This document shows, piece by piece, positions 24,405-33,258 of a stretch of DNA of 47,475 nucleotides. Location of the stretch: positions 1 to 47,475 of IMG/VR virus record IMGVR_UViG_3300017987_005486, one strand, 5' to 3'. Each line of letters starts with the position of its first letter. Position 1 is the stretch's first letter. A model generated the notes under the pieces. It did no database searches, had not been told where the DNA came from, and saw nothing but the letters and a program-made list of their open reading frames with translations. A program made the position numbers and the translations under genes. The DNA is from a virus.

Positions 24405-26395
24405 TGACGGTTGAAGCTGGCGCAAACATGCATGGTTTGCGGCTTTGGGCCGCAGCAGAGCCTTATTGTAGAATGGTTAAAGGTTCTGCAACTCTTGACA
24501 ACTTCTACTTTGCGTACGACATGTCTTGGTTATACGCGGGGATGAAGGCGTATGTCAATTATACGACCTACAAAGTTCCTGCGGACATAACAAGTGGTTC
24601 AAAAATTGTAGCAGTTAGTACGAGCAGGTTGATGACAGGGATGTCTTTGAATCTTCGAATGCATTATCGCTATACGGGAAGTACGGTAAAAGACTCTAAA
24701 ATAGTCACATTGGCAACAAGCTTTCGTGCAATCACAGGAATGCATATTAGCGGTGATGGAATCCCATCGGGAACTTATGTTGAGTCTTTCGATATTCCTG
24801 CAAAAAAAATAACGATGACTCAGGAGGCGACAGCAACCGTCGTAAACACTAATATCTATCTTGATGCGGATACTCCAACTGGAATTCTTTCGGGAACTAC
24901 CATTGATACGATTGACGGTGGTAGCCAGTTGACTATGAGTCAGGCAGCAACAGAGACAGGTGGAGCACAAATATATTTCTCGGCTACGCCGTATCTTGGG
25001 ATTCCAGAAAATACGTTGATTCAAAGCATTGACTATACCAACAAGATAATCTACTTGGATACGTCTGCCACAGAGGATGGGACTCCTTATGTGACTTTTG
25101 AACCACAACGTATGTGGGCTGTGATTGAAATGATAGAGCGTCCTTATCCTCTTCAAAAGAAGATTATCACCAATGAATTGGTTTATGCTATCCCGACAGT
25201 TGATGGTGGTGAATTTGCTTTTCGTGTTAAGCCAATGACCACATTGGGCGAGTATGGGTGGAGTGCTGAGTTGCAGCCTCCATTTTGGAAGTATATATTC
25301 GGTGTAGGTGGGGGACAAATTGATGATTTTAGGCCAGGCTATGCGGAACCTTCTTGGCTTAGCGATGTTTATACCAGTGTGGTCAATGATGGAGGAGGAC
25401 TTTGGCATGTAGATTTCTATTGGAGTAACCAAAGACTCCCTTCGCAAAAAGTTGGGTACACAGCTCAATATCCAGCATCAGCGACAGGATACAAGGAAAT
25501 TTTTGGCCAGATGGGAGGTCATGTAACAGTTAATGATACTGGTCCTATAGCAACCAATGATTTGCTTTTGCGTGCTTACAAGGAAGATGCAGCTGTTCGT
25601 TCCCCCAAATTGTTTTCAGGTTCAATTGGAATTGCGGATTGGTTTTTGATGGGAAAAAATGCGAGTTGCTATTACAATTTTCCAAGTATTTGGTGTTATG
25701 GAAGTGAATCAAAAGATTCGATGATTACGCATTGTAATTGGGGTACGCATATTCTTCCTAATTTGGTTGCTGCGCCTGTAAAAATACAAGAAGTGGTTCA
25801 GTCTCCTCTATTGTTGGATAATACTTGGTGGCCAAAAATTGCAGCAGTAAATGATTACTGCTATAAAGGATACTATGGTTACCAGTGTGATCGTTATGTG
25901 AGTGAAGATGGACGACTCGCACAAATTGGAGGTAGTTGCGGGCCAGGAAATGTGTGGGGATATAACTACAAATTGCATCTTACTGTAACTCCCGCTGGGA
26001 ATAATGGAATTTGGGCTATTGTTGGAGATATGTTTATTAACAATTTCAACATAAAAGTTATGTGGGGCTATAATGATACTGGTTATCATACTGGAACTGT
26101 TCTCGCTACCTTTCCTGTTACAACTGGATATTCGGGAATAATAGATATTCCGGAAGGCGAAATTAGTCGAGACTCGGTAGGTCGTGTGAATCAGAATTTG
26201 GGGATTACTTTTGTAGTCGATGATTTTACACCCATTACCAATGATCCTCGCTACATGGGAATGCCTTATACCAATTGCTGGATGGGGGAATATGGGTCGT
26301 GGTGTGGAGATTTTTTGAATTGCTGGGGAGGAATGCAGTGGGCATGGGAGTCTTCAATTGATGCAGGTTTCACCTATGATTATGTTGAGAATTAA
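24404..26395 (+). CDS. Large tail-fibre / receptor-binding-type protein
   Basis: The 663-residue protein has, at residues about 60-230, several tandem beta units of the form 'S-K-I-V-x-[VL]-x-T-S ... M-x-[IL] ... G-I-P-x-G-T-x-[VI]-x-S-x-D' (for example GDGIPSGTYVESFD, GILSGTTIDTID, GIPENTLIQSID). Units like these are known from phage tail and surface proteins. The remaining 430 residues are rich in Trp, Tyr, Gly and Cys (NAYF-type strands, CYKGYYGYQCDRYVSEDG, NCWMGEYGSWCGDFLNCWGG), like an extracellular ligand-binding domain. It is followed with no gap by the glycosyltransferase-like gene. Receptor binding is inferred. Confidence 0.62.
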   Translation: MTVEAGANMHGLRLWAAAEPYCRMVKGSATLDNFYFAYDMSWLYAGMKAYVNYTTYKVPADITSGSKIVAVSTSRLMTGMSLNLRMHYRYTGSTVKDSKIVTLATSFRAITGMHISGDGIPSGTYVESFDIPAKKITMTQEATATVVNTNIYLDADTPTGILSGTTIDTIDGGSQLTMSQAATETGGAQIYFSATPYLGIPENTLIQSIDYTNKIIYLDTSATEDGTPYVTFEPQRMWAVIEMIERPYPLQKKIITNELVYAIPTVDGGEFAFRVKPMTTLGEYGWSAELQPPFWKYIFGVGGGQIDDFRPGYAEPSWLSDVYTSVVNDGGGLWHVDFYWSNQRLPSQKVGYTAQYPASATGYKEIFGQMGGHVTVNDTGPIATNDLLLRAYKEDAAVRSPKLFSGSIGIADWFLMGKNASCYYNFPSIWCYGSESKDSMITHCNWGTHILPNLVAAPVKIQEVVQSPLLLDNTWWPKIAAVNDYCYKGYYGYQCDRYVSEDGRLAQIGGSCGPGNVWGYNYKLHLTVTPAGNNGIWAIVGDMFINNFNIKVMWGYNDTGYHTGTVLATFPVTTGYSGIIDIPEGEISRDSVGRVNQNLGITFVVDDFTPITNDPRYMGMPYTNCWMGEYGSWCGDFLNCWGGMQWAWESSIDAGFTYDYVEN

Positions 26396-27358
26396 ATGCA
26401 ACATGTGATGATCGAATGTACAAATGGGATACACCCTGAAGATGTCGTTGCACTCACCGCTTTGATGCGTGACGTCAATTACAAGTGCAGAGACTATTTT
26501 CGTTTTTCGTTAGTGTCAAATAACAAAGCTGTTCTTCCCGAAATGCTTGAGAATAACCCAAACATAGCTGAATTACAATCAGGTGCGAAGGTGTTGAAGT
26601 TTACGGGCATAAAGCCTTCTGAAGAGCGTCATCATTTTGACGGGCTCCCAAAATGGTTTCAAGATCACACGATGATATCATTTTTGTTTCAAAACTTTCA
26701 TGGAGAATTGTTTTTGACCGAACAGGAGAAAAAAGAAAATCCAGTAAAGAGCGATAACTATATTTTGGTTGGGGTTGACAAGAAATTTCATTGGCCTTAT
26801 TGGTCTGAAATAGCCAAGAAAAATCCAACAAGAGATGTTGTGTGTGTTGGTTTGGAAAAAGTCGAAATCGATGGGGTAATAAACAAGACTGGCGAGCTAA
26901 CTTTGCGTGAGATTGTTCAACATGTCTATCATTCTGGTACTGTGGGGACAACATGTAGGTTTATCCAAAGTGTAGCAGGAGCATTGGAAAAACCTTGTAC
27001 GTATTTGGTTGGTGGACGTGAATCACTTACATGGCGGCAGTTTTCTTGTTGTCGTATGTTAGGTGGTCAAGAAGGGATTTGCCAAAAGCAACCTTGTTGG
27101 AGTGATGGTTGCTTCGAACTGCATTGTTTGAATTCAATAGATGTAGAGAAGGTGAATAACTGTTTGCATTCTTTTGAGAGACCAACGATAGATAGATTTG
27201 GAAAATGTAAGTATGCAAAGCTGATAGATGAGCAATGGCATGAAGCAAGGCCATGTAAGGGATGCAAAGTTGAATGTCAGAACCCAAAGTGTCCGATAGA
27301 TATTTGGTATGTTGCTGGTTGTAATCCTCGTAAATGCAAATTCTATGAAGGAAGCTGA
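26396..27358 (+). CDS. GT9-type (heptosyltransferase-like) glycosyltransferase with Cys-rich tail
   Basis: The 320-residue protein starts directly after the fibre stop codon. Residues about 10-60 resemble the first half of GT9 glycosyltransferases (GIHPEDVVALTALMRDV; FSLVSNNKAVLPEML). Residues 167-213 match the family's nucleotide-sugar region (ELTLREIVQHVYHSGTVGTT; FIQSVAGALEKPCTYLVGGR, then ESLTW). After that comes a Cys-rich end with CC, ICQKQPCW, HC, and four further Cys pairs (CKGCKVECQNPKC; CNPRKC), probably binding metal or disulphide-bonded. GT9 enzymes move sugars from ADP- or similar donors. In phages relatives sit near tail or capsid genes; modification of fibres or of host surface sugars is a fair guess but not shown. 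Confidence 0.58.
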   Translation: MQHVMIECTNGIHPEDVVALTALMRDVNYKCRDYFRFSLVSNNKAVLPEMLENNPNIAELQSGAKVLKFTGIKPSEERHHFDGLPKWFQDHTMISFLFQNFHGELFLTEQEKKENPVKSDNYILVGVDKKFHWPYWSEIAKKNPTRDVVCVGLEKVEIDGVINKTGELTLREIVQHVYHSGTVGTTCRFIQSVAGALEKPCTYLVGGRESLTWRQFSCCRMLGGQEGICQKQPCWSDGCFELHCLNSIDVEKVNNCLHSFERPTIDRFGKCKYAKLIDEQWHEARPCKGCKVECQNPKCPIDIWYVAGCNPRKCKFYEGS

Positions 27359-27360
27359 AA

Positions 27361-27864
27361 ATGGTTGATGAACTTGATGGTCGCTATAGCGGGTCATACC
27401 AATTGCATGACGCTGCTCCGGATACCGATTATGGTATCCCAGAAACGATACTTTGTGAGCTGGATTTTCAAGATGAGATCATTTGTCTCATTGATCGTGA
27501 ACAGGAGAAAAGTGCCATGGTTTCTAAAAACTTGGAATTGTTCAAAGGGAATAACAAGCAGTATGTTTGTTACGTCAAAGATCGACAATTGCAACCTATC
27601 GACATTAGCAATGGTGTATGCTATTTTACAGCAAAAGAAGACCGATCAGACCCTACTCCAGTAATTGAAAAGAGCACGAATGTTCCAGGTGAAGGACAAA
27701 TAGGTGCAGCAAACAAAGGAGAGTTTTATTTCTACTTGGTTCCTGCTGATACAAGCTCTTTGGAGCAAAATCAGTACTTTTTTGATGTTACTGTTGTTTT
27801 GAGTTCGGGGAAGCTTTACACAGTTGCTCAAGGGATGCTTTATGTGAAAGACCCGATAAGGTAG
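27361..27864 (+). CDS. BppU-like baseplate / fibre-attachment protein
   Basis: The 167-residue protein has an acidic N-terminal 45 residues, then a single beta-sandwich that reads like the N-terminal domain of BppU/upper baseplate proteins: LFKGNNKQYVCYVKDRQLQP, IDISNGVCYFTAKEDRSDPT, GEFYFYLVPADTSSLEQNQY and FFDVTVVLSSGKLYTVAQGM. The order 'v-x-D-x-x-G-x-P-x-D-[IL]-x-G-x-x-x-x-F-x-x-x' followed by 'L-x-P-A-D-T ... Y-x-[FY]-D-V' is diagnostic enough for a moderately firm call. Such domains fix receptor-binding proteins to the baseplate. GGAAG lies seven bases before the ATG. It is the last tail gene before the replication block. Confidence 0.65.
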   Translation: MVDELDGRYSGSYQLHDAAPDTDYGIPETILCELDFQDEIICLIDREQEKSAMVSKNLELFKGNNKQYVCYVKDRQLQPIDISNGVCYFTAKEDRSDPTPVIEKSTNVPGEGQIGAANKGEFYFYLVPADTSSLEQNQYFFDVTVVLSSGKLYTVAQGMLYVKDPIR

Positions 27865-27902
27865 TGAAAATTGTCAAATCTTCAAAATATCGCCAGCGTA
27901 GA

Positions 27903-27916
27903 TCATATAACACATC
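27903..27916 (+). repeat. 14-base repeat upstream of the SNF2 helicase gene
   Basis: TCATATAACACATC occurs here, 22 bases before ATG 27938, and again at 29738-29751, 28 bases before the DnaB-type helicase start. It could be a shared promoter or operator element. A 14-base match can arise by chance in an AT-rich window of this size, so support is weak. Confidence 0.3.
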
Positions 27917-27937
27917 GAAGCAGAGGATTATTTGCGT

Positions 27938-29731
27938 ATGAGTATGCTGCTTGCCAGAGATGGTATGCTGTGTGTTTTGGATTGCTATCACGAACGGCAT
28001 ATCGTCAAATCTATGGGTGCTGTCTGGCACAAAGACTCCAAACTTTGGGTCATGCCTCTCACGCCGTCCAATTTGGAGACGGCTTTAGAACGTCTCAAAA
28101 ATCCAATCATTGAAGCTTCTTTAGAGGAAGCTCTTGAAGCAAAGCTCAAAAAAGAAGCACGCCTTAGTAAGATTGCCAAACTTGCCAAAAAAGATGCACC
28201 GGTAAAAATGATGGTGCCCGGTTTGAAGTTGCCTTTGTTTAACTACCAGAAAATCGGGGTTATGTTTTCGTTGGCTAACTCTGATGGCGTATTGATAGCT
28301 GACGAAATGGGGTTAGGCAAAACCGTTCAGGGTATTGCTTCGGCATGTTATAAAAAGTATCACAATGGATGTAAGCGTTGCTTTGTGATAGTACCAGCAG
28401 CGGTAAAGTGGAATTGGCCTATTGAGGTTGAGAAATTCACTGATGAGCCCTATGTTGTAATCGATGGTGTGCCAGATGAGCGAGTGAGACAGTGGGCAGG
28501 TAAAGTTGTGTGTCGTAGGCAGAAAAGTGGTAAGTACAAATACGTTTCTGGAGAGCCTTTTTTCTACATTGTGAATTATGAGCTGATAACAGAAGACTTG
28601 TTTGGTGGTAGAACGATTTCGATCAGCGAAGATGACCCGGAAGATGTTACACGCAAAAAGGTGAAAAGAATCAATGCTGCTAAGCAGAGAGCAACACAGT
28701 TGAAGCATGTAAAAAGCAGAGTATGGGGTTGCATTATCATTGACGAAGCTCATTATCTAAAAAGTCATACCAGCAAACGTAGTTCTCATGTCAAACAACT
28801 CAAAGGGGTTTTCCGAGTAGCTCTTACAGGGACACCTTTGGATGGAAAGCTGGAAGAATTGCATAGTGTGATGGGTTTTGTGAAGCCTGGTTTGTTTACC
28901 AGCAAGCACCGATTTTTGCAGCGTCATGCAACATATGATTTTTGGGGCAAGATAGTAGGGTACAAACGTATCGATGAGGTGCGAGAAAAAATCAGGCCGT
29001 TTTTCATTCGTCGTTTGAAAAAAGATGTGATGAAAGACTTGCCTGAAAAAACGTATCAAAATAAGTATGTTGTGCTTTCTGCGCAAGAACGCAAAATCTA
29101 TGAAGCCATTGCAGATCGAAAACATGAGGTCACGGTGGATACTGAAGCAATGGTAAAGGTGATTCGTTGTAAGCAGTTTTGTGACCATCCCGTATTGATT
29201 GACGAGTCGTGCAAATCGTCAAAGATGAATTTGTTTCTTGAAATTGTGGAAGAGTTGGTTAAATACAATGGTGAAAAGGTTATTGTGTTTACTCAGTACA
29301 AACAGATGCTTGATATTATCGACGATGAGTTGCGTCAAATGAAATTGCGATTCTTGAGAATTGATGGGGATACGACACTCAGACGTCGTGCTGAGATGCA
29401 GGAAGAATTCAATACTGATCCAAAAATCGATGCCATTATTGGCACTGAAGCAATGAGTGAAGGATTGAATTTACAAGGAGCTACTTACGTTATCAATTAC
29501 GATGATAATTGGTCGCCTTCCAAAATGCATCAGCGGGAAGATAGAGCACATAGGCAAGGGCAAAAGAATGCTGTTACGGTAATCAATTTTATTGTCCGTG
29601 ACACAATCGAGGAACGTATTAGGGAAGTCTTGTATGATAAAGAGGTGGTCTCAGCGGAGACGTTGGGCGATGAGACTGACGAAATGGTGATGAAGCGTCT
29701 TGGGCCTCAAGAAATTGCTAAATTGGTCTAA
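27938..29731 (+). CDS. SNF2-family DNA-dependent ATPase/helicase
   Basis: The 597-residue protein has every SNF2 (SF2) motif: DEMGLGKT (122-129), DEAH (269-272), TGTP (297-300), GTEAMSEGLNLQ (502-513) and QREDRAHRQGQ (532-542). Residues 1-52 (ERHIVKSMGAVWHKDSKLWV) look like the small HARP-type DNA-binding domain found in SMARCAL1-like annealing helicases. Such proteins move along or remodel branched DNA, which would suit recombination-dependent replication. AGAGGA lies about ten bases before ATG 27938; TTG 27932 is possible but too near that site. It opens the replication block. Confidence 0.9.
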   Translation: MSMLLARDGMLCVLDCYHERHIVKSMGAVWHKDSKLWVMPLTPSNLETALERLKNPIIEASLEEALEAKLKKEARLSKIAKLAKKDAPVKMMVPGLKLPLFNYQKIGVMFSLANSDGVLIADEMGLGKTVQGIASACYKKYHNGCKRCFVIVPAAVKWNWPIEVEKFTDEPYVVIDGVPDERVRQWAGKVVCRRQKSGKYKYVSGEPFFYIVNYELITEDLFGGRTISISEDDPEDVTRKKVKRINAAKQRATQLKHVKSRVWGCIIIDEAHYLKSHTSKRSSHVKQLKGVFRVALTGTPLDGKLEELHSVMGFVKPGLFTSKHRFLQRHATYDFWGKIVGYKRIDEVREKIRPFFIRRLKKDVMKDLPEKTYQNKYVVLSAQERKIYEAIADRKHEVTVDTEAMVKVIRCKQFCDHPVLIDESCKSSKMNLFLEIVEELVKYNGEKVIVFTQYKQMLDIIDDELRQMKLRFLRIDGDTTLRRRAEMQEEFNTDPKIDAIIGTEAMSEGLNLQGATYVINYDDNWSPSKMHQREDRAHRQGQKNAVTVINFIVRDTIEERIREVLYDKEVVSAETLGDETDEMVMKRLGPQEIAKLV

Positions 29732-29737
29732 CATGCC

Positions 29738-29751
29738 TCATATAACACATC
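29738..29751 (+). repeat. 14-base repeat upstream of the DnaB-type helicase gene
   Basis: This is the second copy of TCATATAACACATC (first at 27903-27916). Both copies stand at nearly the same distance before the start of a helicase gene. The site lies in the 47-base gap after the SNF2 stop codon. Confidence 0.3.
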
Positions 29752-29778
29752 AGCAAGCCGAATACGAGGAGCAAATAC

Positions 29779-31431
29779 ATGTCGTTCAAAACAATGGAAA
29801 TCCAGCGACATTTGTTGAAAATATTGACTACCAACAAGGTATTGGCGAGACCATACATACTGAAAGTTCAGCCACAATGGTTTACCGGCTATCGGCGATT
29901 AATATTCCAACTCGTTCAAGACCTCTTTAAGGTCACACCTTCGCTTCTTACCAAGCAATTATTTGAGGCAGAAATTGCAAAATTATTGCCTGATCCGAGT
30001 CAGCAGGCTGATCGTGATAAGTATTTGACAGAGTGGATTATTATTCAGCAAGCTACTGTACACGAGAGCATCGATGCTTTAATAGAGAAGCTGAAAGAAA
30101 AGGAGCAGATTGAAGCAATATCAAAAATTTGTGAGCAAACATTAGGTGAGCTGAAAAAAGGAGATATCAAAGCTGCTGCGTCAACTTTGAAAAACGAATC
30201 GATCATGTTGGATACGGCTTTTCGCGAAGAGAAGCCTTTGATCAACATGACTGATATCAAGGACCTCGATGAGAGAATTCAAGATCAGCAACGTGATCCG
30301 GCAAAGTATGGAGGAATTAGAACAGGACTGGGTCGATTTGATCATGTAACTGGTGGAGTTTTTAGAGCTGAGATGACTTTGTTTGCTGCAATTACAGGTG
30401 TGGGAAAATCTACCTTATTGAAGCAGATTGGCTATAACATTGTGATGGGGAACCAAAATCCGAGAAATCCTTTGGAGAGATACCCTGGTAAAAATGTTTT
30501 GCATATCACAAATGAGGAACATCAGGATCAAGTGCGATTGAAATACTGTGCTTTGTTTGCCAATCTCTCATTTGATTTATTCAAAAAAGCAACGATTTCA
30601 GATGCGGAGTTGGAGAGTTGGCGAAGAGTGATGAAGGAGTTAGAGCAATCGCAGTATGGACGGTTGTATATCAAAGACATTGGTCAGCACACAACAGTAG
30701 CAGAAATTTATCAGGCGTTTATGGAATTGGAGCAAAAAGGTGTTAGAATTGATGTGGTCATTCTTGATTATATGGACCATTTGTCTCCAATGCAAAAAGC
30801 GTTTAGTGAAAATGATGAGCAAGCGAAAATTGCTTGGGATTGTAAAGGGTTGAGTGTTGATTTGAATGTGCCATTGATCACGGCAACACAAGCTGCAACG
30901 ATTGTTGAAACTAAGCAGGAAAAAGGACGTCGGTTTGGTAAGCTGGATGTGTACGGGTCAAAGAGACGCATTCATGCAAGCAATACGTTTGTTGGGGTAA
31001 TGGTAAGCGGGTTTGATGATAGTCAGTTGATTGCAAATGGTGGTGATCGGGAAGACGAGAATGCTTGTGATAAGTTTTGGACAGCTGAGGTTTGTAAGGA
31101 TCGCGATGGTCGAAATTTCACTTTCGAGCTAAGGCATAAAGTCAAAACAGGCTATGTAGTAGATGAGCATTGGAGTAAGGGCGGAACAGGTGCGACAGGG
31201 GCAGTTCAACCTAAGAAAATTGATAAGGTGATTCAACAGTCTGCCACAAGCCAGCAGCCAGTTTCAGCGAGTTCTAAGCCTGTTGAGGGTAGCCAGAATA
31301 CTCAAACGCCTGAAACAAGTGAAAACACGACAGAAAGCTCGGAGAAAACGTCTGACCCACTAATGACAGGGCCAGCAGGCAGAGTTAGCTCAATTTTGAA
31401 GAGGATTCGCCAACACAAGGATGATACCTGA
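29779..31431 (+). CDS. DnaB-type replicative helicase
   Basis: The 550-residue protein has a DnaB-like N-terminal domain (EIQRHLLKILTTNKVLARPY; PQWFTGYRRLIFQLVQDLF). A RecA-like motor follows, starting with TGLGRFDHVTGGVFRAEMTL. The Walker A is ITGVGKST (205-212), the Walker B is VVILDYMD (326-333), and the sensor Gln is in LITATQA. The last 90 residues are disordered and Gln/Ser/Thr-rich (SATSQQPVSASSKPVEGSQN), possibly a contact tail for primase or SSB. GAGGAG lies seven bases before the ATG. It is the most likely motor of the replication fork. The winged-helix gene overlaps its end by 11 bases. Confidence 0.87.
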   Translation: MSFKTMEIQRHLLKILTTNKVLARPYILKVQPQWFTGYRRLIFQLVQDLFKVTPSLLTKQLFEAEIAKLLPDPSQQADRDKYLTEWIIIQQATVHESIDALIEKLKEKEQIEAISKICEQTLGELKKGDIKAAASTLKNESIMLDTAFREEKPLINMTDIKDLDERIQDQQRDPAKYGGIRTGLGRFDHVTGGVFRAEMTLFAAITGVGKSTLLKQIGYNIVMGNQNPRNPLERYPGKNVLHITNEEHQDQVRLKYCALFANLSFDLFKKATISDAELESWRRVMKELEQSQYGRLYIKDIGQHTTVAEIYQAFMELEQKGVRIDVVILDYMDHLSPMQKAFSENDEQAKIAWDCKGLSVDLNVPLITATQAATIVETKQEKGRRFGKLDVYGSKRRIHASNTFVGVMVSGFDDSQLIANGGDREDENACDKFWTAEVCKDRDGRNFTFELRHKVKTGYVVDEHWSKGGTGATGAVQPKKIDKVIQQSATSQQPVSASSKPVEGSQNTQTPETSENTTESSEKTSDPLMTGPAGRVSSILKRIRQHKDDT

Positions 31432-32134
31432 TTTTGTATCAGACGCATTCCCTTACTTTGTTGGGAAAGAGCTACAAGTAGTATATGCAATTGACACGTA
31501 CACAAGTGATGGTGTATGTGTTGCCTCTATAGCTCAGCTTGCCAATATTGCATGCCTCAATGATGGGACTGTTTCTAAATTGTTGCAAAATCTTGAATTA
31601 CTACGAATTATTGATGTCGAAAGACGTCCAGGAAAGAATTCCAGGATTCGATTTGGCAATGTAGAAAATGTCAGGAAGGCATGTTTAGCTAAGATGGAAA
31701 GTGTTGCTGTGAAAAGACGCGGACAAACAGAGAAAGCAAGAAAGATGCGAGCCATGTTCAATAACCGAGGTTGTTCAACAACCGGAGTTGTTAAACATAG
31801 TGGGTTAAATAACAACAAAAATAATAAGAAAGAAGAAAAGAAGAAAAGAAGATATGAAGAATCGTATTGTGAAGTTGTTTTTCAAGTGTATGTTCAATAT
31901 TCGTGGGCGATTCAAAAAGTTTGGCAACCGAAATTCATTGCAAAGGATTCGATTCGAGAACATTGTCAGGTGCTTTGTGAGAATCAGTGTGTAGGTGAAT
32001 ATTTTGAGTGGGTGCATGCTAAGCTTGGTGAAATTGAGAAGACGACAGGAAAAAATTACAAGCGATATTTTGCTACTATGTTGGCAGATACGTGGTTTTT
32101 TGAGTTTTTTGAGAAAAGGCAAAAACTGCTGTGA
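31421..32134 (+). CDS. Winged-helix protein, possible replication initiator or helicase loader
   Basis: The 237-residue protein overlaps the helicase gene by 11 bases. Residues about 25-78 form a winged helix-turn-helix (GVCVASIAQLANIACLNDGT; VSKLLQNLELLRIIDVERRP). A Lys/Asn-rich linker follows (LNNNKNNKKEEKKKRRYEES), then a helical C-terminal domain (YFEWVHAKLGEIEKTTGKNY, then KRYFATMLADTWFFEFF). This layout, together with its place next to the replicative helicase, is like phage replication initiators and DnaD/DnaI-type loaders. A simple transcription factor is the alternative. No ATPase motif is present. Confidence 0.58.
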   Translation: MIPDFVSDAFPYFVGKELQVVYAIDTYTSDGVCVASIAQLANIACLNDGTVSKLLQNLELLRIIDVERRPGKNSRIRFGNVENVRKACLAKMESVAVKRRGQTEKARKMRAMFNNRGCSTTGVVKHSGLNNNKNNKKEEKKKRRYEESYCEVVFQVYVQYSWAIQKVWQPKFIAKDSIREHCQVLCENQCVGEYFEWVHAKLGEIEKTTGKNYKRYFATMLADTWFFEFFEKRQKLL

Positions 32135-32143
32135 CAGTTGCAA

Positions 32144-32149
32144 TATAAT
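32144..32149 (+). promoter_or_regulatory. Possible -10 promoter box
   Basis: TATAAT followed by ATCCTGTGTT resembles the -10 region at 34643, which reads TATAATATCTTGATGTGTT. No good -35 box stands 16-18 bases upstream. A small hairpin (AACTG/CAGTT) lies directly before it. The site is in the 69-base gap before the YhaM-like gene. Confidence 0.3.
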
Positions 32150-32203
32150 ATCCTGTGTTACATTTTTTCAGTCGTTTGTCGTGAGCAAATAAGGAGTAGA
32201 TTT

Positions 32204-33247
32204 ATGAAGTCAGCATTGAAGGCTGCAATCAAAAACAGCCAATCAGCCCAGCAGTCCAACGAGAAGAAAGCAAAGTCAAACACACCTCCAGATCACACAC
32301 CAATTAGGTCAGTTCATGTGGGTGACTCTTTTGCGGGAGTCTATTATGTTCGAGCTGCGTATGAAAAAATTGCTCGAAACAACAATGTCTATAGTGATTT
32401 CACTGTGGCAGATTGTTCGGGTGAAGCATTTGTAAGGCATTGGAACGAATCAAAGGGAATTAAGAGGGGCGATTGGATCGCGATTATTGCGAACGTTGAA
32501 GAGTATCAGGGTAAGCCTCAAATCATTGCACAAAGAATAGAAAAATCACCTGCTCCAGAACAGTCGGATATGATTCATTACATTCCGATCAGTGAAACGA
32601 AAGCTGAGGATAAAGAAAAGTTTGAGAAATATGTAAAGCGTGTAGAGGAAATTGCTACTGCTATCAATGATCCAACTTGCAAATATATTTTGGATGCAGT
32701 TTTTACGGATAGCTTCAAAGAGGAATTTTTCTCTGCGCCAGCGAGTGAAAGGACATTCTATGGAATGGTTGGAGGGTTGCTTAGTCATACAGTTAAAGTA
32801 ACTTACGCTGTTGGAGGATTTGCAAGTCAGTACAGTTTTTCTCATGATGAAACGTGTGTAGCTGTTTCAGCAGCTTTGTTGCACTATATTGGTGCTGTTG
32901 CTGCGTTCGAAATTGAGGGTTGTCAGCCTGCGATGACTGTACGAGGAAAATTGAATGGGATTAAGCAGCTAACGTTGCAATTGGTTGATTGTGCAATTGA
33001 AGATGTGCAAGAAAAAGAGGATTACAATGATGCTACTGCACAAAGGTTGGTACATGTGATAACAGCTCAGACGGGAGAAGAAGTTTTGCCGATGACAAAG
33101 GAGGCAATTCTTTTAGCTGAGGCGGTCAGTGCAGATATGAAATTGGTAAGTGCAATTGATTTCATTGAACAGGATATCAATGAGGAGGAGTTTACTGCAT
33201 TTGATCCTGTTAACAGACGGCAGTATTTCAAGGGCATAAAAAAGTAG
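32204..33247 (+). CDS. YhaM-like OB-fold/HD protein with degraded active site
   Basis: The 347-residue protein follows the YhaM 3'-5' exoribonuclease plan: OB-fold at about 38-112 (YSDFTVADCSGEAFVRHW; GDWIAIIANVEEYQGKPQII), then an HD-type helical domain. The metal-binding residues are lost. Where YhaM has HH before GGLLxHT, this has TFYGMVGGLLSHT (184-196). Where it has LHDIGK, this has LHYIGA (226-231). Where it has a conserved HHG near the end, this has AQTG (288-291). The protein should therefore bind nucleic acid without cutting it by the usual chemistry. Replication-gene context suggests a structural or single-strand-binding role (inference). AAGGAG lies seven bases before ATG 32204. 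Confidence 0.7.
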   Translation: MKSALKAAIKNSQSAQQSNEKKAKSNTPPDHTPIRSVHVGDSFAGVYYVRAAYEKIARNNNVYSDFTVADCSGEAFVRHWNESKGIKRGDWIAIIANVEEYQGKPQIIAQRIEKSPAPEQSDMIHYIPISETKAEDKEKFEKYVKRVEEIATAINDPTCKYILDAVFTDSFKEEFFSAPASERTFYGMVGGLLSHTVKVTYAVGGFASQYSFSHDETCVAVSAALLHYIGAVAAFEIEGCQPAMTVRGKLNGIKQLTLQLVDCAIEDVQEKEDYNDATAQRLVHVITAQTGEEVLPMTKEAILLAEAVSADMKLVSAIDFIEQDINEEEFTAFDPVNRRQYFKGIKK

Positions 33248-33258
33248 TCAGCATTTTG

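Noticed and set aside
24599-25468. 289-codon open frame on the minus strand inside the fibre gene
   Set aside because: It lies wholly antisense to a well-supported fibre gene, has no recognisable domain and no neighbours on its strand.
27871-28113. 80-codon frame overlapping the SNF2 start
   Set aside because: It is out of frame with a clearly conserved gene, begins with a non-ATG codon and shows no family features.
29733-29930. 65-codon frame starting just before the DnaB-type helicase gene
   Set aside because: It overlaps the helicase N-terminal domain, which fits the DnaB pattern, and has no ribosome site of its own.
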